57,928 bases of DNA from an uncultured Rhizobium sp. (GTDB lineage: Bacteria > Pseudomonadota > Alphaproteobacteria > Rhizobiales > Rhizobiaceae): contig CAMFIF010000022.1 of assembly GCA_945952415.1 (NCBI GenBank), positions 1 through 57,928 of the forward strand, written 5' to 3'. The translations under genes were made by a program, and so were the position numbers. The notes beneath the pieces are model-generated. The model did no database searches, was not told the DNA's origin, and saw nothing but the letters and a program-made list of their open reading frames with translations. Numbering within the stretch: position 1 is the first letter of the stretch; the number at the start of each line of letters is the position of its first letter. Shown here in pieces: positions 16,119 through 25,387 of the stretch.

Positions 16119-16724
16119 ATGCAGGATACGAGCATTTTTACCGGCGGCTTTGCCGAACCCGTGCTTCAGGGGCAGGCCGTCTTCCGCGCCGTGATGGACT
16201 GCATGGCCAATCCCGGCCGCATCAAGGACACGGATGGAACGCCGAGCGCTCCGGGCGGCGTGCCCTCCGCCATGGCGGCGCTGGCGCTGACGCTGGTCGA
16301 TCACGACACGCCGGTTGCGCTTGGTAAAAGCCTCCGCGCCTCTGCCTTCCCGGCCTGGCTTGCCTTCCAGACCGGCGCGCCCATGGCTGATACCGCCTTC
16401 GATGCGGCTTTTGCCTTCTTTACCCGCGCCGATGGATTTCCGGGCTTCGAGGGCTTCCCGATTGGCAGCGACGAATATCCGGACCGGTCGGTGACGCTGA
16501 TAGTCGAAGTCGAAGCGCTGGAAGGCGGGCCCGAAATGGCCGCCCGCGGGCCGGGCATCCGGGAGAGCGCCGTGATCGCCCCGAAGGGACTGCCCGCCGA
16601 TTTCCTCGCCCGCTGGCGGGAGAATGGCGCGCTCTTCCCGCGTGGCATCGATCTCGTGCTGGTGGAGAGCACGCGCCTTCTCTGCCTGCCGCGCACCACC
16701 CGTCTTCAAGCAAGGGAGGTCTGA
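16119..16724 (+). CDS. phnH: C-P lyase core subunit PhnH
   Basis: 201 residues; it begins 3 bases after the phnG stop. Typical PhnH features: GGFAEPVLQGQAVFRAVMD near the N terminus, MANPGRIK, and a C-terminal FPRGIDLVLV. A PLP-transferase-like fold without the cofactor; a structural partner in the PhnGHIJ complex. Confidence 0.95.
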   Translation: MQDTSIFTGGFAEPVLQGQAVFRAVMDCMANPGRIKDTDGTPSAPGGVPSAMAALALTLVDHDTPVALGKSLRASAFPAWLAFQTGAPMADTAFDAAFAFFTRADGFPGFEGFPIGSDEYPDRSVTLIVEVEALEGGPEMAARGPGIRESAVIAPKGLPADFLARWRENGALFPRGIDLVLVESTRLLCLPRTTRLQAREV

Positions 16725-16727
16725 GAC

Positions 16728-17837
16728 ATGTATGTAGCCGTCAAGGGCGGTGAAGCCGCCATTGCCAATGCCCACCGCCTTCTCGCGGATCGCCGCCGCG
16801 GCGACCGTGTCATCCCCGCGATCGGGATCGACCAGATCGAAAGCCAGCTTTCGCTCGCCGTCGACCGCGTCATGGCGGAAGCCTCGCTTTACGATCCCTC
16901 GCTTGCCGCACTTGCCATCAAGCAATCGCGCGGCGACATGATCGAGGCGATCTTCCTGCTGCGCGCCTACCGCACCACCCTGCCCCGCTTCGGCTACAGT
17001 GAGCCCGTCGATACGGCCGCGATGCGGATCGAACGCCGGGTTTCGGCCACCTACAAGGACCTGCCGGGCGGCCAGCTTCTCGGGCCCACCTTCGACTACA
17101 CCCACCGCCTGCTCGACCCCGCTCTTCAAACGGATGAGGCCGTGGAAACACCGCTGACGCGGACGCCCTCGCCCGAAAACACCAGCCGCGTGACCGATAT
17201 CCTGAACGGCGAAGGCCTGATCGAACCGGATAGCAGCATGGATGCGGACCATCAGCCGGGCGACATCACCCGCACGCCGCTCGATTTCCCGATGACCCGG
17301 GACACGCGCCTCCAGGCGCTCGCCCGCGGCGACGAGGGTTTCCTGCTGGCGCTCGCCTATTCCACCCAGCGCGGCTATGCCCGCACCCATCCCTTCGCCG
17401 GGGAAATTCGGATCGGCATGGTCGAGGTGGAGATGGACCTGCCGGAACTGGGCTTCAGCGTGCCGCTCGGCGAGGTGCGTCTCACCGAATGCCAGAGCGT
17501 CAACCAGTTCAAGGGCTCGGCCACTCAGCCGCCGCAGTTTACCCGCGGTTATGGGCTGGTCTTCGGCCAAAGCGAGCGAAAGGCCATGGCCATGTCGCTG
17601 GTCGACCGGGCGCTTCGGGCGGAAGAATTCGGCGAGGATATCGTTGCCCCCGCGCAGGACGAGGAATTCGTCATCGCCCATTCCGACAATGTGCAGGCCA
17701 CAGGCTTCGTCGAGCACCTGAAGCTTCCCCACTACGTGGACTTCCAGGCCGAGCTCGACCTCGTCCGCCGCATGCGCGCCGAACAGGGCTTGGCACACGC
17801 AAACACCCAAAGCGAACAGAAGGAGGCAGCCGAATGA
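16728..17837 (+). CDS. phnI: C-P lyase core subunit PhnI
   Basis: 369 residues; starts MYVAVKGGEAAIANAH, the classic PhnI N terminus, and contains ESQLSLAVDRVMAEASLYDP and RGYARTHPFAGEIRIG. PhnI carries the nucleosidase activity that displaces adenine from ATP with the phosphonate. Three-base gap from phnH; its stop overlaps the phnJ ATG (ATGA). Confidence 0.96.
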   Translation: MYVAVKGGEAAIANAHRLLADRRRGDRVIPAIGIDQIESQLSLAVDRVMAEASLYDPSLAALAIKQSRGDMIEAIFLLRAYRTTLPRFGYSEPVDTAAMRIERRVSATYKDLPGGQLLGPTFDYTHRLLDPALQTDEAVETPLTRTPSPENTSRVTDILNGEGLIEPDSSMDADHQPGDITRTPLDFPMTRDTRLQALARGDEGFLLALAYSTQRGYARTHPFAGEIRIGMVEVEMDLPELGFSVPLGEVRLTECQSVNQFKGSATQPPQFTRGYGLVFGQSERKAMAMSLVDRALRAEEFGEDIVAPAQDEEFVIAHSDNVQATGFVEHLKLPHYVDFQAELDLVRRMRAEQGLAHANTQSEQKEAAE

Positions 17838-18715
17838 GCGGACTTGCGACCTATAATTTCGCCTATCTGGATGAGCAGACCAAGCGGATGATCCGCCGCG
17901 CCATCCTGAAGGCGATTGCCATTCCAGGCTATCAGGTGCCCTTCGCCTCCCGCGAGATGCCGATGCCCTATGGCTGGGGAACCGGCGGCGTGCAGGTGAC
18001 GGCCGCGATCCTCGGGCCGACAGACGTGCTGAAGGTCATAGACCAGGGGGCCGACGACACGACCAATGCCGTCTCCATCCGTGCCTTCTTTCAGAAGGTG
18101 GCCAATGTGGAGGTTACCACCCGGACGAAGGATGCCACGATCATCCAGACCCGCCACCGCATTCCCGAAGAGAAGCTGACCGAGGGACAGGTGCTCGTCT
18201 ACCAGGTGCCGATCCCCGAACCCCTGCGCTTCCTCGAGCCGCGCGAGACCGAGACCCGCAAGATGCACGCTCTCTCCGAATATGGCCTCATGCATGTGAA
18301 GCTCTATGAGGACATCGCCCGCAACGGCCATATCGCCACCACCTATGCCTATCCGGTCAAGGTGGAGGGCCGCTATGTGATGGACCCTTCGCCCACGCCG
18401 AAATTCGACAATCCGAAGATGCACATGTCGGAGGCACTCCAGCTTTTCGGCGCGGGCCGCGAGAAGCGCATCTATGCGCTGCCGCCCTTCACCGATGTGG
18501 TGAGCCTCGATTTCGACGATCACCCCTTCACCGTCCAGAGCTTCGAAAAGCCTTGCGCGCTTTGCGGCGCGGAAGGCGTCTATCTGGACGAAGTGGTGCT
18601 CGATGACCGGGGCGGACGCATGTTCGTCTGCTCCGATACGGATTATTGCGAGGACCGCCGTGCACAGGGCTTCCTCGGCGACCAGGGCGTGCCCCTGAAG
18701 GAGGCTGCGGAATGA
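17834..18715 (+). CDS. phnJ: C-P lyase radical-SAM subunit PhnJ
   Basis: 293 residues, the enzyme that breaks the C-P bond. It has the iron-sulphur cluster cysteines CALC and VCSDTDYC near the C terminus and the glycyl-radical region VPFASREMPMPYGWGTGG near residues 40-58. It is complete, so the pathway should be functional in cleaving methylphosphonate-type compounds. The ATG at 17834 overlaps the phnI stop; the stop overlaps phnK. Confidence 0.97.
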   Translation: MSGLATYNFAYLDEQTKRMIRRAILKAIAIPGYQVPFASREMPMPYGWGTGGVQVTAAILGPTDVLKVIDQGADDTTNAVSIRAFFQKVANVEVTTRTKDATIIQTRHRIPEEKLTEGQVLVYQVPIPEPLRFLEPRETETRKMHALSEYGLMHVKLYEDIARNGHIATTYAYPVKVEGRYVMDPSPTPKFDNPKMHMSEALQLFGAGREKRIYALPPFTDVVSLDFDDHPFTVQSFEKPCALCGAEGVYLDEVVLDDRGGRMFVCSDTDYCEDRRAQGFLGDQGVPLKEAAE

Positions 18716-19488
18716 CCATCGAACCGCTTCTGAAAGTGAACGGCCTGACGAAGATGTATGGCGCGCGCATCGGCTGCGCGGATGTCAGTTTCGATCTCTG
18801 GCCCGGTGAAGTGCTTGCCATCGTCGGGGAGTCCGGCTCCGGCAAGACGACGCTGCTCTCCTGCCTGTCCACCCGACTGGAAGCCACGTCCGGTTCCGTC
18901 GAATACCATATGCGTGACGGCGCCTATGGCGAGCTGTCGCGCCTCACCGAGGCCGAGCGGCGTTTCCTGATGCGCACCGACTGGGGCTTCGTCCACCAGA
19001 ACCCGGCGGACGGGCTGCGGATGACGGTTTCCGCCGGCGCCAATGTGGGCGAGCGGCTGATGGCCATCGGCCACCGCCATTATGGCGAGATCCGCGAGGC
19101 CGCTTCCGACTGGCTGTCGCGGGTGGAAATTTCGCCGAGCCGCATCGACGACCAGCCGCGCGCCTTCTCCGGCGGCATGCGCCAGCGCCTGCAGATCGCC
19201 CGCAACCTCATCACCGGCCCCCGCCTCGTCTTCATGGACGAACCGACCGGCGGACTCGATGTTTCCGTTCAGGCGCGCCTGCTCGATCTCGTTCGCGGTC
19301 TCGTCCACGATCTCGGCCTGTCGGCCATCGTCGTCACCCATGACCTCGCCGTCGCCCGGCTGCTCTCGCACCGGATGATGGTGATGAAGGACGGCCACGT
19401 CATCGAACAGGGCCTGACCGACCGCGTGCTCGACGATCCGCGCGAGCCCTACACCCAGCTTCTCGTCTCCTCGATCCTGCAGGTCTGA
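18712..19488 (+). CDS. phnK: C-P lyase ATPase subunit PhnK
   Basis: 258-residue ABC-type ATPase: Walker A GESGSGKTT, signature FSGGMRQRLQIARNL, Walker B RLVFMDEPTGGLD, His-loop VVTHDLAV. PhnK binds the C-P lyase core rather than a permease. ATG overlaps the phnJ stop. Confidence 0.95.
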   Translation: MTIEPLLKVNGLTKMYGARIGCADVSFDLWPGEVLAIVGESGSGKTTLLSCLSTRLEATSGSVEYHMRDGAYGELSRLTEAERRFLMRTDWGFVHQNPADGLRMTVSAGANVGERLMAIGHRHYGEIREAASDWLSRVEISPSRIDDQPRAFSGGMRQRLQIARNLITGPRLVFMDEPTGGLDVSVQARLLDLVRGLVHDLGLSAIVVTHDLAVARLLSHRMMVMKDGHVIEQGLTDRVLDDPREPYTQLLVSSILQV

Positions 19489-19492
19489 TGCC

Positions 19493-20200
19493 ATGACCCA
19501 TCCCCTTGAAGTCGCCCGTGTGGCGAAAAGCTTCACCATGCATCTGCGCGACGGCATCCGGCTGGATGTGGTGCGCAACGTATCCTTCTCGGTTCCGGCC
19601 GGGAAATGCGTCGTGCTCGGCGGCCCCTCGGGCGTCGGCAAGAGCTCGATCCTCAAGATGCTCTACGGCAATTACGGCGTGGATAGCGGCGAAATCCGCA
19701 TTCTCCACCGTGGCGCGCCGGTCGATCTCGCGACGGCCGATCCTCGCACCGTACTTGAGGTACGTCGTGAAACCCTAGGATATGTCAGCCAATTCCTGCG
19801 CGTCGTTCCTCGCGTCAGCGCGTTGGATGTGGTCGCCGAGCCGCTGGTGGCCCGCGGCACTGCCGCCGATCAGGCACGAGACAGGGCGGCGACGCTGCTC
19901 GCTCGCCTCAACCTGCCGGAAACGCTCTGGGCGCTTCCGCCCGCGACCTTCTCCGGCGGCGAACAGCAGCGCGTCAACATCGCCCGCGGCTTCATCACCG
20001 ATCACACCGTGCTGCTGCTCGACGAACCGACGGCATCGCTTGACGCCCGGAACCGGCAGGTCGTGGTGGAGATGATCCGCGAGAAGAAGGCGGCTGGAAC
20101 TGCCCTTCTCGGCATCTTCCACGACGAGGAAGTGCGCGATGCCGTTGCCGACGAGATCCTCGACGTGTCCGCTTTTTCAGCCCGGGAGATGGCCGCATGA
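19493..20200 (+). CDS. phnL: C-P lyase ATPase subunit PhnL
   Basis: 235-residue ABC-type ATPase: Walker [11 protein letters not shown], signature [15 protein letters not shown], Walker [12 protein letters not shown]. The [11 protein letters not shown] stretch is typical of PhnL. It associates with PhnK on the core complex. Four bases after phnK; its stop overlaps the acyltransferase gene (ATGA). Confidence 0.95.
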   Translation: MTHPLEVARVAKSFTMHLRDGIRLDVVRNVSFSVPAGKCVVLGGPSGVGKSSILKMLYGNYGVDSGEIRILHRGAPVDLATADPRTVLEVRRETLGYVSQFLRVVPRVSALDVVAEPLVARGTAADQARDRAATLLARLNLPETLWALPPATFSGGEQQRVNIARGFITDHTVLLLDEPTASLDARNRQVVVEMIREKKAAGTALLGIFHDEEVRDAVADEILDVSAFSAREMAA

Positions 20201-20811
20201 CCAAACTGTCCGAAAAGCCCCTCATCCATCCCACGGCCGAACTCCGTGATGTGGCTCTTGGCCGCTACACGGAAGTGGCAGAGCGCTGCCGCCTCAGCGA
20301 GGCCGAGATGGGCGACTATTCCTACATCATGCAGGACAGCTCCGTCTGGTGCGCCACCATCGGCAAGTTCGCCAACATCGCGTCTTCGGTGCGCATCAAC
20401 GCCACCAACCACCCCACCTGGCGGGCAACCCTGCACCACTTCACCTACAGGGCCGGCGACTACTGGGCCGAGGAGAAGGACGAGACGGATTTCTTCGCCT
20501 GGCGGCGGGAGAACAGGGTGGTCATCGGCCACGATGTCTGGATCGGCCATGGAGCAACGATCCTGCCCGGCGTGACGGTCGGTGACGGTGCGGTGATCGG
20601 TGCCGGTGCCGTCGTATCGAAAGATGTCGAACCCTACATGATCGTGGGCGGGGTGGCCGCCAAACCCATCCGTGAACGCTTCGACCGGAAGACCGCTGAA
20701 GCCTTCATCAAACTCGCATGGTGGGATTGGGATCATGACAGGTTGCGGGCATCGTTGGCTGACTTTCGGACCCTCAGCGCTGAAGATTTTATAAGCAAAT
20801 ACAGTGATTAA
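20197..20811 (+). CDS. Phosphonate-locus hexapeptide acyltransferase
   Basis: 204 residues of left-handed beta-helix (LbH) repeats, e.g. [30 protein letters not shown], here described in parts, with the [10 protein letters not shown] insertion seen in the phosphonate-associated hexapeptide family. Such proteins are common in phn operons and may acetylate aminophosphonates, taking the place of PhnO; that activity is inferred. Translationally coupled to phnL. AT-rich DNA follows, ending the operon. Confidence 0.88.
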   Translation: MTKLSEKPLIHPTAELRDVALGRYTEVAERCRLSEAEMGDYSYIMQDSSVWCATIGKFANIASSVRINATNHPTWRATLHHFTYRAGDYWAEEKDETDFFAWRRENRVVIGHDVWIGHGATILPGVTVGDGAVIGAGAVVSKDVEPYMIVGGVAAKPIRERFDRKTAEAFIKLAWWDWDHDRLRASLADFRTLSAEDFISKYSD

Positions 20812-20868
20812 ATAAAATTTGTTGCAGTTAAAGCATAACTTTCACATTGCAACAAAATCGACTTCCAA

Positions 20869-20886
20869 CTGACATCCAGCCTTCAT
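20869..20886 (+). promoter_or_regulatory. Candidate Pho box of phnCDE
   Basis: CTGACAT-CCAG-CCTTCAT agrees with CTGTCAT-N4-CTGTCAT at 11 of 14 positions, 81 bases before the phnC start in an otherwise AT-rich gap. This would make phnC the head of a separate phosphate-controlled unit. Confidence 0.5.
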
Positions 20887-20966
20887 GAAGCTCCTGTATG
20901 TCAATGATCATACGAAAGAACGGTGCGCGGTCCGCCACCTGCCTGAACCGCAAGAGGGATGAACCC

Positions 20967-21812
20967 ATGTTCCAGCTCCGAGACGTGACCTGCCAGTTCG
21001 GCCGCAAGCTCGCGGTGAACAATGTCAGCCTCACCATTCCGGAAGGCCAGATGGTGGGTGTCATCGGTCGCTCGGGCGCGGGCAAGTCGACCCTGCTGCG
21101 CATGCTGAATCGCCTCGCCTCCGCCACGTCTGGCCAGATCCGCTATGGCGATCTGGATGTGACATCGCTCAAGGGCGCGGGTCTGCGCGCCTGGCAGAAG
21201 GACTGCGCGATGATCTTCCAGCAGTTCAACCTCGTGCCTCGCCTCGATGTGCTGACCAATGTCCTCCTTGGTCGCCTCAATGACCGTTCTACCCTGATGA
21301 ACGTTCTGGGCCTCTTCAGTCGAGAGGAGCGCATCGAGGCGATTGCTGCCCTGGAGCGCCTCGGCATCGAGCAGGTGGCGCTTCAGCCTGCGGGTACGCT
21401 TTCGGGTGGCCAGCAGCAGCGTGTGGCGATAGCCCGCGCCCTGATGCAGCGCCCGAAGGTTCTTCTTGCAGACGAGCCGATCGCCTCGCTCGATCCGCTG
21501 AATGCCAAGATCGTCATGGATGCGCTGCGCGACATCAACGAGCGCGAAGGCATCACCGTCATCGTCAACCTGCACACGCTGGATACGGCCCGGGCCTATT
21601 GCCAGCGCATCATCGGCATGGCTGAAGGCAGGGTCGTGTTCGATGGCGCCGCTGAACATCTCGACAGCCAGGCCGTCGCCACGATCTATGGAACGGAGCA
21701 GGCAATCGACGAGACGATGACCTCCACCGCCCTTCCCGAAAGACAGGCCGCCCTTGCGCGCCCTGCAACCCCATCCGCCAGCCTCCAACCGCTGGTACTC
21801 GCGGGCCTCTGA
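20967..21812 (+). CDS. phnC: Phosphonate ABC transporter ATPase PhnC
   Basis: 281 residues: Walker [11 protein letters not shown]-loop [19 protein letters not shown], signature [15 protein letters not shown], Walker [13 protein letters not shown]. It energises phosphonate uptake through PhnE1/E2. The ATG at 20967 follows GAGGGATG; the longer frame from 20898 lies within the promoter. A ~40-residue tail past the ATPase core is low in complexity (Ala/Pro/Leu). Confidence 0.94.
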   Translation: MFQLRDVTCQFGRKLAVNNVSLTIPEGQMVGVIGRSGAGKSTLLRMLNRLASATSGQIRYGDLDVTSLKGAGLRAWQKDCAMIFQQFNLVPRLDVLTNVLLGRLNDRSTLMNVLGLFSREERIEAIAALERLGIEQVALQPAGTLSGGQQQRVAIARALMQRPKVLLADEPIASLDPLNAKIVMDALRDINEREGITVIVNLHTLDTARAYCQRIIGMAEGRVVFDGAAEHLDSQAVATIYGTEQAIDETMTSTALPERQAALARPATPSASLQPLVLAGL

Positions 21813-21900
21813 CGGCCCGGATCGTCAGCCCGCGTCAAGGGCACCCACTTCATCTGCCACGCAATGTTCCGGCAAGGACCGGACGAGGGAGACTATTGTC

Positions 21901-22803
21901 ATGAAGAAGATCCTGTTCAGCACCGTTGCGCTGATGTCGCTCATGGGCGCTGCCCACGCAGAAGACCTGAAGGAGTTCCGCATCGGCCTGATCGGCGGCG
22001 AAAACGAAGCAGACCGCCTGCGCAACCACCAGTGCCTGGTGGAAAAGCTCCCGGCCGTTCTGGGCGTCGAGAAGGTCTCGCTATTCCCGGCCGCCGATTA
22101 TGACGGCGTGATCCAGGGCCTCCTCGGCGGCACGCTCGATTTCGCCGAACTCGGCGCCTCCGGCTATGCCAAGGTGGTTCTCGCCAAGGCCGATGCCGTG
22201 CAGCCGATCCTCACCACCGTCCAGACCGACGGTTCCAAGGGCTATTACTCCATCATGGTCGCCCGCAAGGACAGCGGCATCGCCAAGCTCGCCGACCTGA
22301 AGGGTAAGAAGCTCGGCTTTGCCGATCCCGACAGCACCTCGGGCTACCTCGTGCCCCTCGTCTCGCTGCCGAAGGACATCGGCATGCCGGTAAAGGAATT
22401 CTTCAGCGAAACCGGCTTTGGCGGCGGCCACGAAAACCTCGTACTCGAAGTACTGAAGGGCACTTTCGATGCCGGCACGACCTTTGGCTCGGGCGTCGGT
22501 GACTTCAAGACCGGTTACACTTCCGGCAACCTGAAGAAGATGGTCGACAAGGGCATACTGAACATGGACGACCTGGTCGAGCTGTGGCGCTCGCCGATGA
22601 TCCCGAACGGCCCGCTGGTCGTCCGCACCTCGCTGAACGACGACATGAAGGCCAAGTTCAAGCAGTTCATGCTGGACCTGCCGAAATCTGACCCGGCCTG
22701 CTTCGCAGCCATCGAAGGCGGCGACTTCCAGTCCTTCACCGAAGTAACCCCGGACTTCTACGCCCCGATCATCGAAGCCCGCAAGGCAACCGTCGGCGGC
22801 TGA
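21901..22803 (+). CDS. phnD: Phosphonate-binding periplasmic protein PhnD
   Basis: 300 residues with signal peptide (cleavage near AHAEDL, residue 21). Type 2 binding fold: FRIGLIGGENEADRL, YDGVIQGLLGGTLDFAELGASGY (in parts), DPDSTSGYLVP, the conserved S-T-S-G phosphonate-binding turn. GAGGGAG precedes the ATG. A very strong hairpin follows the gene and probably sets a high PhnD:permease ratio. Confidence 0.95.
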   Translation: MKKILFSTVALMSLMGAAHAEDLKEFRIGLIGGENEADRLRNHQCLVEKLPAVLGVEKVSLFPAADYDGVIQGLLGGTLDFAELGASGYAKVVLAKADAVQPILTTVQTDGSKGYYSIMVARKDSGIAKLADLKGKKLGFADPDSTSGYLVPLVSLPKDIGMPVKEFFSETGFGGGHENLVLEVLKGTFDAGTTFGSGVGDFKTGYTSGNLKKMVDKGILNMDDLVELWRSPMIPNGPLVVRTSLNDDMKAKFKQFMLDLPKSDPACFAAIEGGDFQSFTEVTPDFYAPIIEARKATVGG

Positions 22804-22818
22804 TCCCCTTCCGCCACC

Positions 22819-22860
22819 TCGCCGGCGATGCGCACACACGCATCGCCGGCGATTTTTTTC
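22819..22860 (+). terminator. Terminator/attenuator between phnD and phnE1
   Basis: Fourteen-pair perfect stem TCGCCGGCGATGCG / CGCATCGCCGGCGA with a CACACA loop, then seven T. It is a textbook intrinsic terminator inside an operon, or a 3' stabiliser of phnD mRNA. Confidence 0.85.
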
Positions 22861-22887
22861 CGCTCGATCCAAACGGCGTTGTGAGAC

Positions 22888-23850
22888 ATGACAGACCGAC
22901 AGCCCCTGAACTCCCGGCTTTCCGAGCGTGGCGCGGATGTGGAACGGCATTGGGCCGAACTTGCCTCCCGCCGGCGGATGTACAGCCTGCTTGGCCTTTT
23001 TGCCCTCCTCGGCGCCACCGCGGGTTCGCTCTGGTTCGCCAATGAGACCAATGCTGGTAAATTCTTCGACCGCCTTCCCTATTTCTTCGATTTCTTCCGG
23101 GATTTCGTGCCGAAGGACGGGTTCGAGATCTTCCGGGCGCTCTTCGACCTCCCCTCGCCCTATGACAATGGCAGCTTCGAATACAATTACCCCGAGGGCC
23201 GCCATTACCTGACCCAGGACGTCTACCTGCCCGAATATTTCTTCAAGATGATCGAGACGCTGAACATCGCGCTCTTCTCGACCGTCATATCGGCCATCGT
23301 CGCCTTTTTCCTCGCCTTCTTCGCCGCCCGCAACCTGATGCCCAATTCCTGGGTGCGCAATGCGGTGCGCCGCCTTTTCGAAGTGCTGCGCGCCTTTCCC
23401 GAAGTGGTGGTTGCGGGCTTCTTCCTTGCCATCCTTTCACTTGGTCCGCTGCCCGCCATCGCAGCCGTTTCGCTGCACACGGTCGGCGCGCTCGGCAAGC
23501 TCTTCTTCGAGGTTATCGAGAATGCCGACATGAAGGCGGAAGAGGGCCTGCGCGCCGCCGGCGCCAACTGGATCGAGCGCGTCTGGTTCGGCATCGTGCC
23601 GCAGGTGCTGCCCAACCTTGCGAGCTATGCGCTGCTGCGTCTGGAAATCAACGTGCGCGCCTCCACCATCATCGGCGCGGTCGGCGGCGGCGGCATCGGC
23701 GAGCTCCTTCGTCTTTCGATCAGTCAGAATCATGAGGCGAAGACGCTGGCAATCGTGCTGCTGCTTCTCCTCACCATCATTGCCGTCGACCAGCTATCCG
23801 CCTGGCTCAGGGAACGCCTCGTCGGCGCCCAGGCCTTCCGGACCGCGTGA
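22888..23850 (+). CDS. phnE: Phosphonate ABC transporter permease PhnE1
   Basis: 320 residues; TM near 33-50, then five more segments. The EAA loop EGLRAAGANWIERVWFGIVPQVLPN contacts PhnC (quoted here only partly: EGLRAAGANW). About 60 periplasmic residues follow TM1 (DRLPYFFDFFRDFVPKDG). Homologous to PhnE2 next door; the two are expected to form a heterodimer. Usual family length. Confidence 0.93.
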   Translation: MTDRQPLNSRLSERGADVERHWAELASRRRMYSLLGLFALLGATAGSLWFANETNAGKFFDRLPYFFDFFRDFVPKDGFEIFRALFDLPSPYDNGSFEYNYPEGRHYLTQDVYLPEYFFKMIETLNIALFSTVISAIVAFFLAFFAARNLMPNSWVRNAVRRLFEVLRAFPEVVVAGFFLAILSLGPLPAIAAVSLHTVGALGKLFFEVIENADMKAEEGLRAAGANWIERVWFGIVPQVLPNLASYALLRLEINVRASTIIGAVGGGGIGELLRLSISQNHEAKTLAIVLLLLLTIIAVDQLSAWLRERLVGAQAFRTA

Positions 23851-23860
23851 GGATATGCCG

Positions 23861-25360
23861 ATGCAGACCGTCATGAACCGCCCGCATCTCGAAGAAATCG
23901 CCCTGCGCTACGGCGAAGTGCTGCGCATCACCGACCGCCGCAAATACCGCATGCCGCTGCTGGTGCTCGGTGTCGTCGCCTATTTCATCGCCAGCTGGTG
24001 GTTCTTTTCGATCGGCACCGTCCTGTCGCGCGCCAACTGGTCGATTGCCGGCTCCTACCTCGCCCAGTGGGTAAGCTATGAGGTGCGCCCGGAATTCCGC
24101 ATCGGCGCCGATGGCACGATGACGCTGAATTATGGCCGCCATTCGCCCCTCGGCGACCATCCGACGCCCGACTGGGTGGTGACGGAAACGGAAAAGCGGC
24201 AGAAATCCCAGCCGGCCCCGGGTGCTGCGTCCCCAACGCCGGCACTCGCGGCCCCTGCCGGTGGCTTCATGGCGCCCGAAAAGCCGGCGGCTCCCGCCGC
24301 CTCGTCAACGACGGCCGCCGCCGCGGCCGAGCAGACGGTGATCACCCATGCGGAAGTGACCTATGACAGCGGCACGCGGATGATCCTCGATCCGGGCAGG
24401 GTCACCGTCGATCATCGCGGCGAAACGCTGGTGATTGCCCTTGCCGGCGGCAGGGCCGAACCGGTCGGCACCCTGCCCACCTGGGCCGAACAGAAGCGGC
24501 CCGGCGAGAAGATCGTGCTGTCCTACGGGCTGACCGGCTGGGCCGAAGTGTCCGCCGACCGGGTGGTTGCCCGCAACCGCTTTTTTGGCTGGGCGAACTT
24601 CTTCTTCGATACCAATTCGCCCTTCTTCGGAAAGCCCTATACCGAAGTGATCGGCCTGATCCTCTCCGGCGAGCGCCTCGATCCGAAGCAGTCGAACCTG
24701 TCACTGGCCTGGAACAACATCTGCTACAATGCGGAATGGCAGCATCTCGACGTCTGGACGAAGCTTCTGCAAACCATCGTCATGGCCTTTGCCGGTACGC
24801 TTTTTGCCTGCCTCATCGCCTTCCCGCTCGCCTTCGTGGCGGCGCGCAACATCACCCGCAGCGTCGTTCTCAACCAGGTGACGAAGCGCTTCTTCGATTT
24901 CCTGCGCTCCGTCGACATGCTCATCTGGGCGCTGTTCTTCACCCGGGCCTTCGGCCCCGGACCGCTTGCCGGCATGTCCGCAATCTTCTTCACCGATACG
25001 GGCACACTCGGGAAGCTCTATTCGGAAGCGCTTGAGAATATCGATGATCGGCAGCGTGAGGGCGTGCGCTCCGTGGGCGCCTCGCCCGTTGCAGTGCAGC
25101 GCTATGGCGTGCTGCCGCAGGTCACGCCGGTCTTTGCCAGCCAGGCGCTCTATTTCTGGGAATCGAACACCCGCTCGGCCACCGTCATCGGCGCGGTCGG
25201 CGCAGGCGGCATCGGCCTCAAGCTCTGGGAAGCGATCCGCACCAATTCGAACTGGCACAATGTCGCCTACATGGTGGTGCTCCTGTTGATTGTCGTCTTC
25301 ATTTTCGACACCATCTCCAGCGCGCTTCGCACCCGTCTCATCAATCGCAGCCCGGCCTGA
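23861..25360 (+). CDS. phnE: Phosphonate ABC transporter permease PhnE2 with a large periplasmic insert
   Basis: 499 residues, far longer than the ~260-320 usual for PhnE. TM1 at about 31-55; then ~245 residues before the permease core (300-499), which has the EAA loop EGVRSVGASPVAVQRYGVLP. The insert includes an Ala/Pro-rich linker (115-157) and a compact beta-rich stretch (158-230). It should face the periplasm, where it could hold PhnD. ATG 23861 is preferred over 23855 because GAGGA lies 7 bases upstream of it. Confidence 0.88.
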   Translation: MQTVMNRPHLEEIALRYGEVLRITDRRKYRMPLLVLGVVAYFIASWWFFSIGTVLSRANWSIAGSYLAQWVSYEVRPEFRIGADGTMTLNYGRHSPLGDHPTPDWVVTETEKRQKSQPAPGAASPTPALAAPAGGFMAPEKPAAPAASSTTAAAAAEQTVITHAEVTYDSGTRMILDPGRVTVDHRGETLVIALAGGRAEPVGTLPTWAEQKRPGEKIVLSYGLTGWAEVSADRVVARNRFFGWANFFFDTNSPFFGKPYTEVIGLILSGERLDPKQSNLSLAWNNICYNAEWQHLDVWTKLLQTIVMAFAGTLFACLIAFPLAFVAARNITRSVVLNQVTKRFFDFLRSVDMLIWALFFTRAFGPGPLAGMSAIFFTDTGTLGKLYSEALENIDDRQREGVRSVGASPVAVQRYGVLPQVTPVFASQALYFWESNTRSATVIGAVGAGGIGLKLWEAIRTNSNWHNVAYMVVLLLIVVFIFDTISSALRTRLINRSPA

Positions 25361-25387
25361 CCGGCAAGAAGAAAAAAGGAAGTGCAC

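Noticed and set aside
15606..17810. 734-residue open frame antisense to phnG-phnH-phnI
   Set aside because: It runs across three certain phn genes and the operator; composition is typical of a shadow frame.
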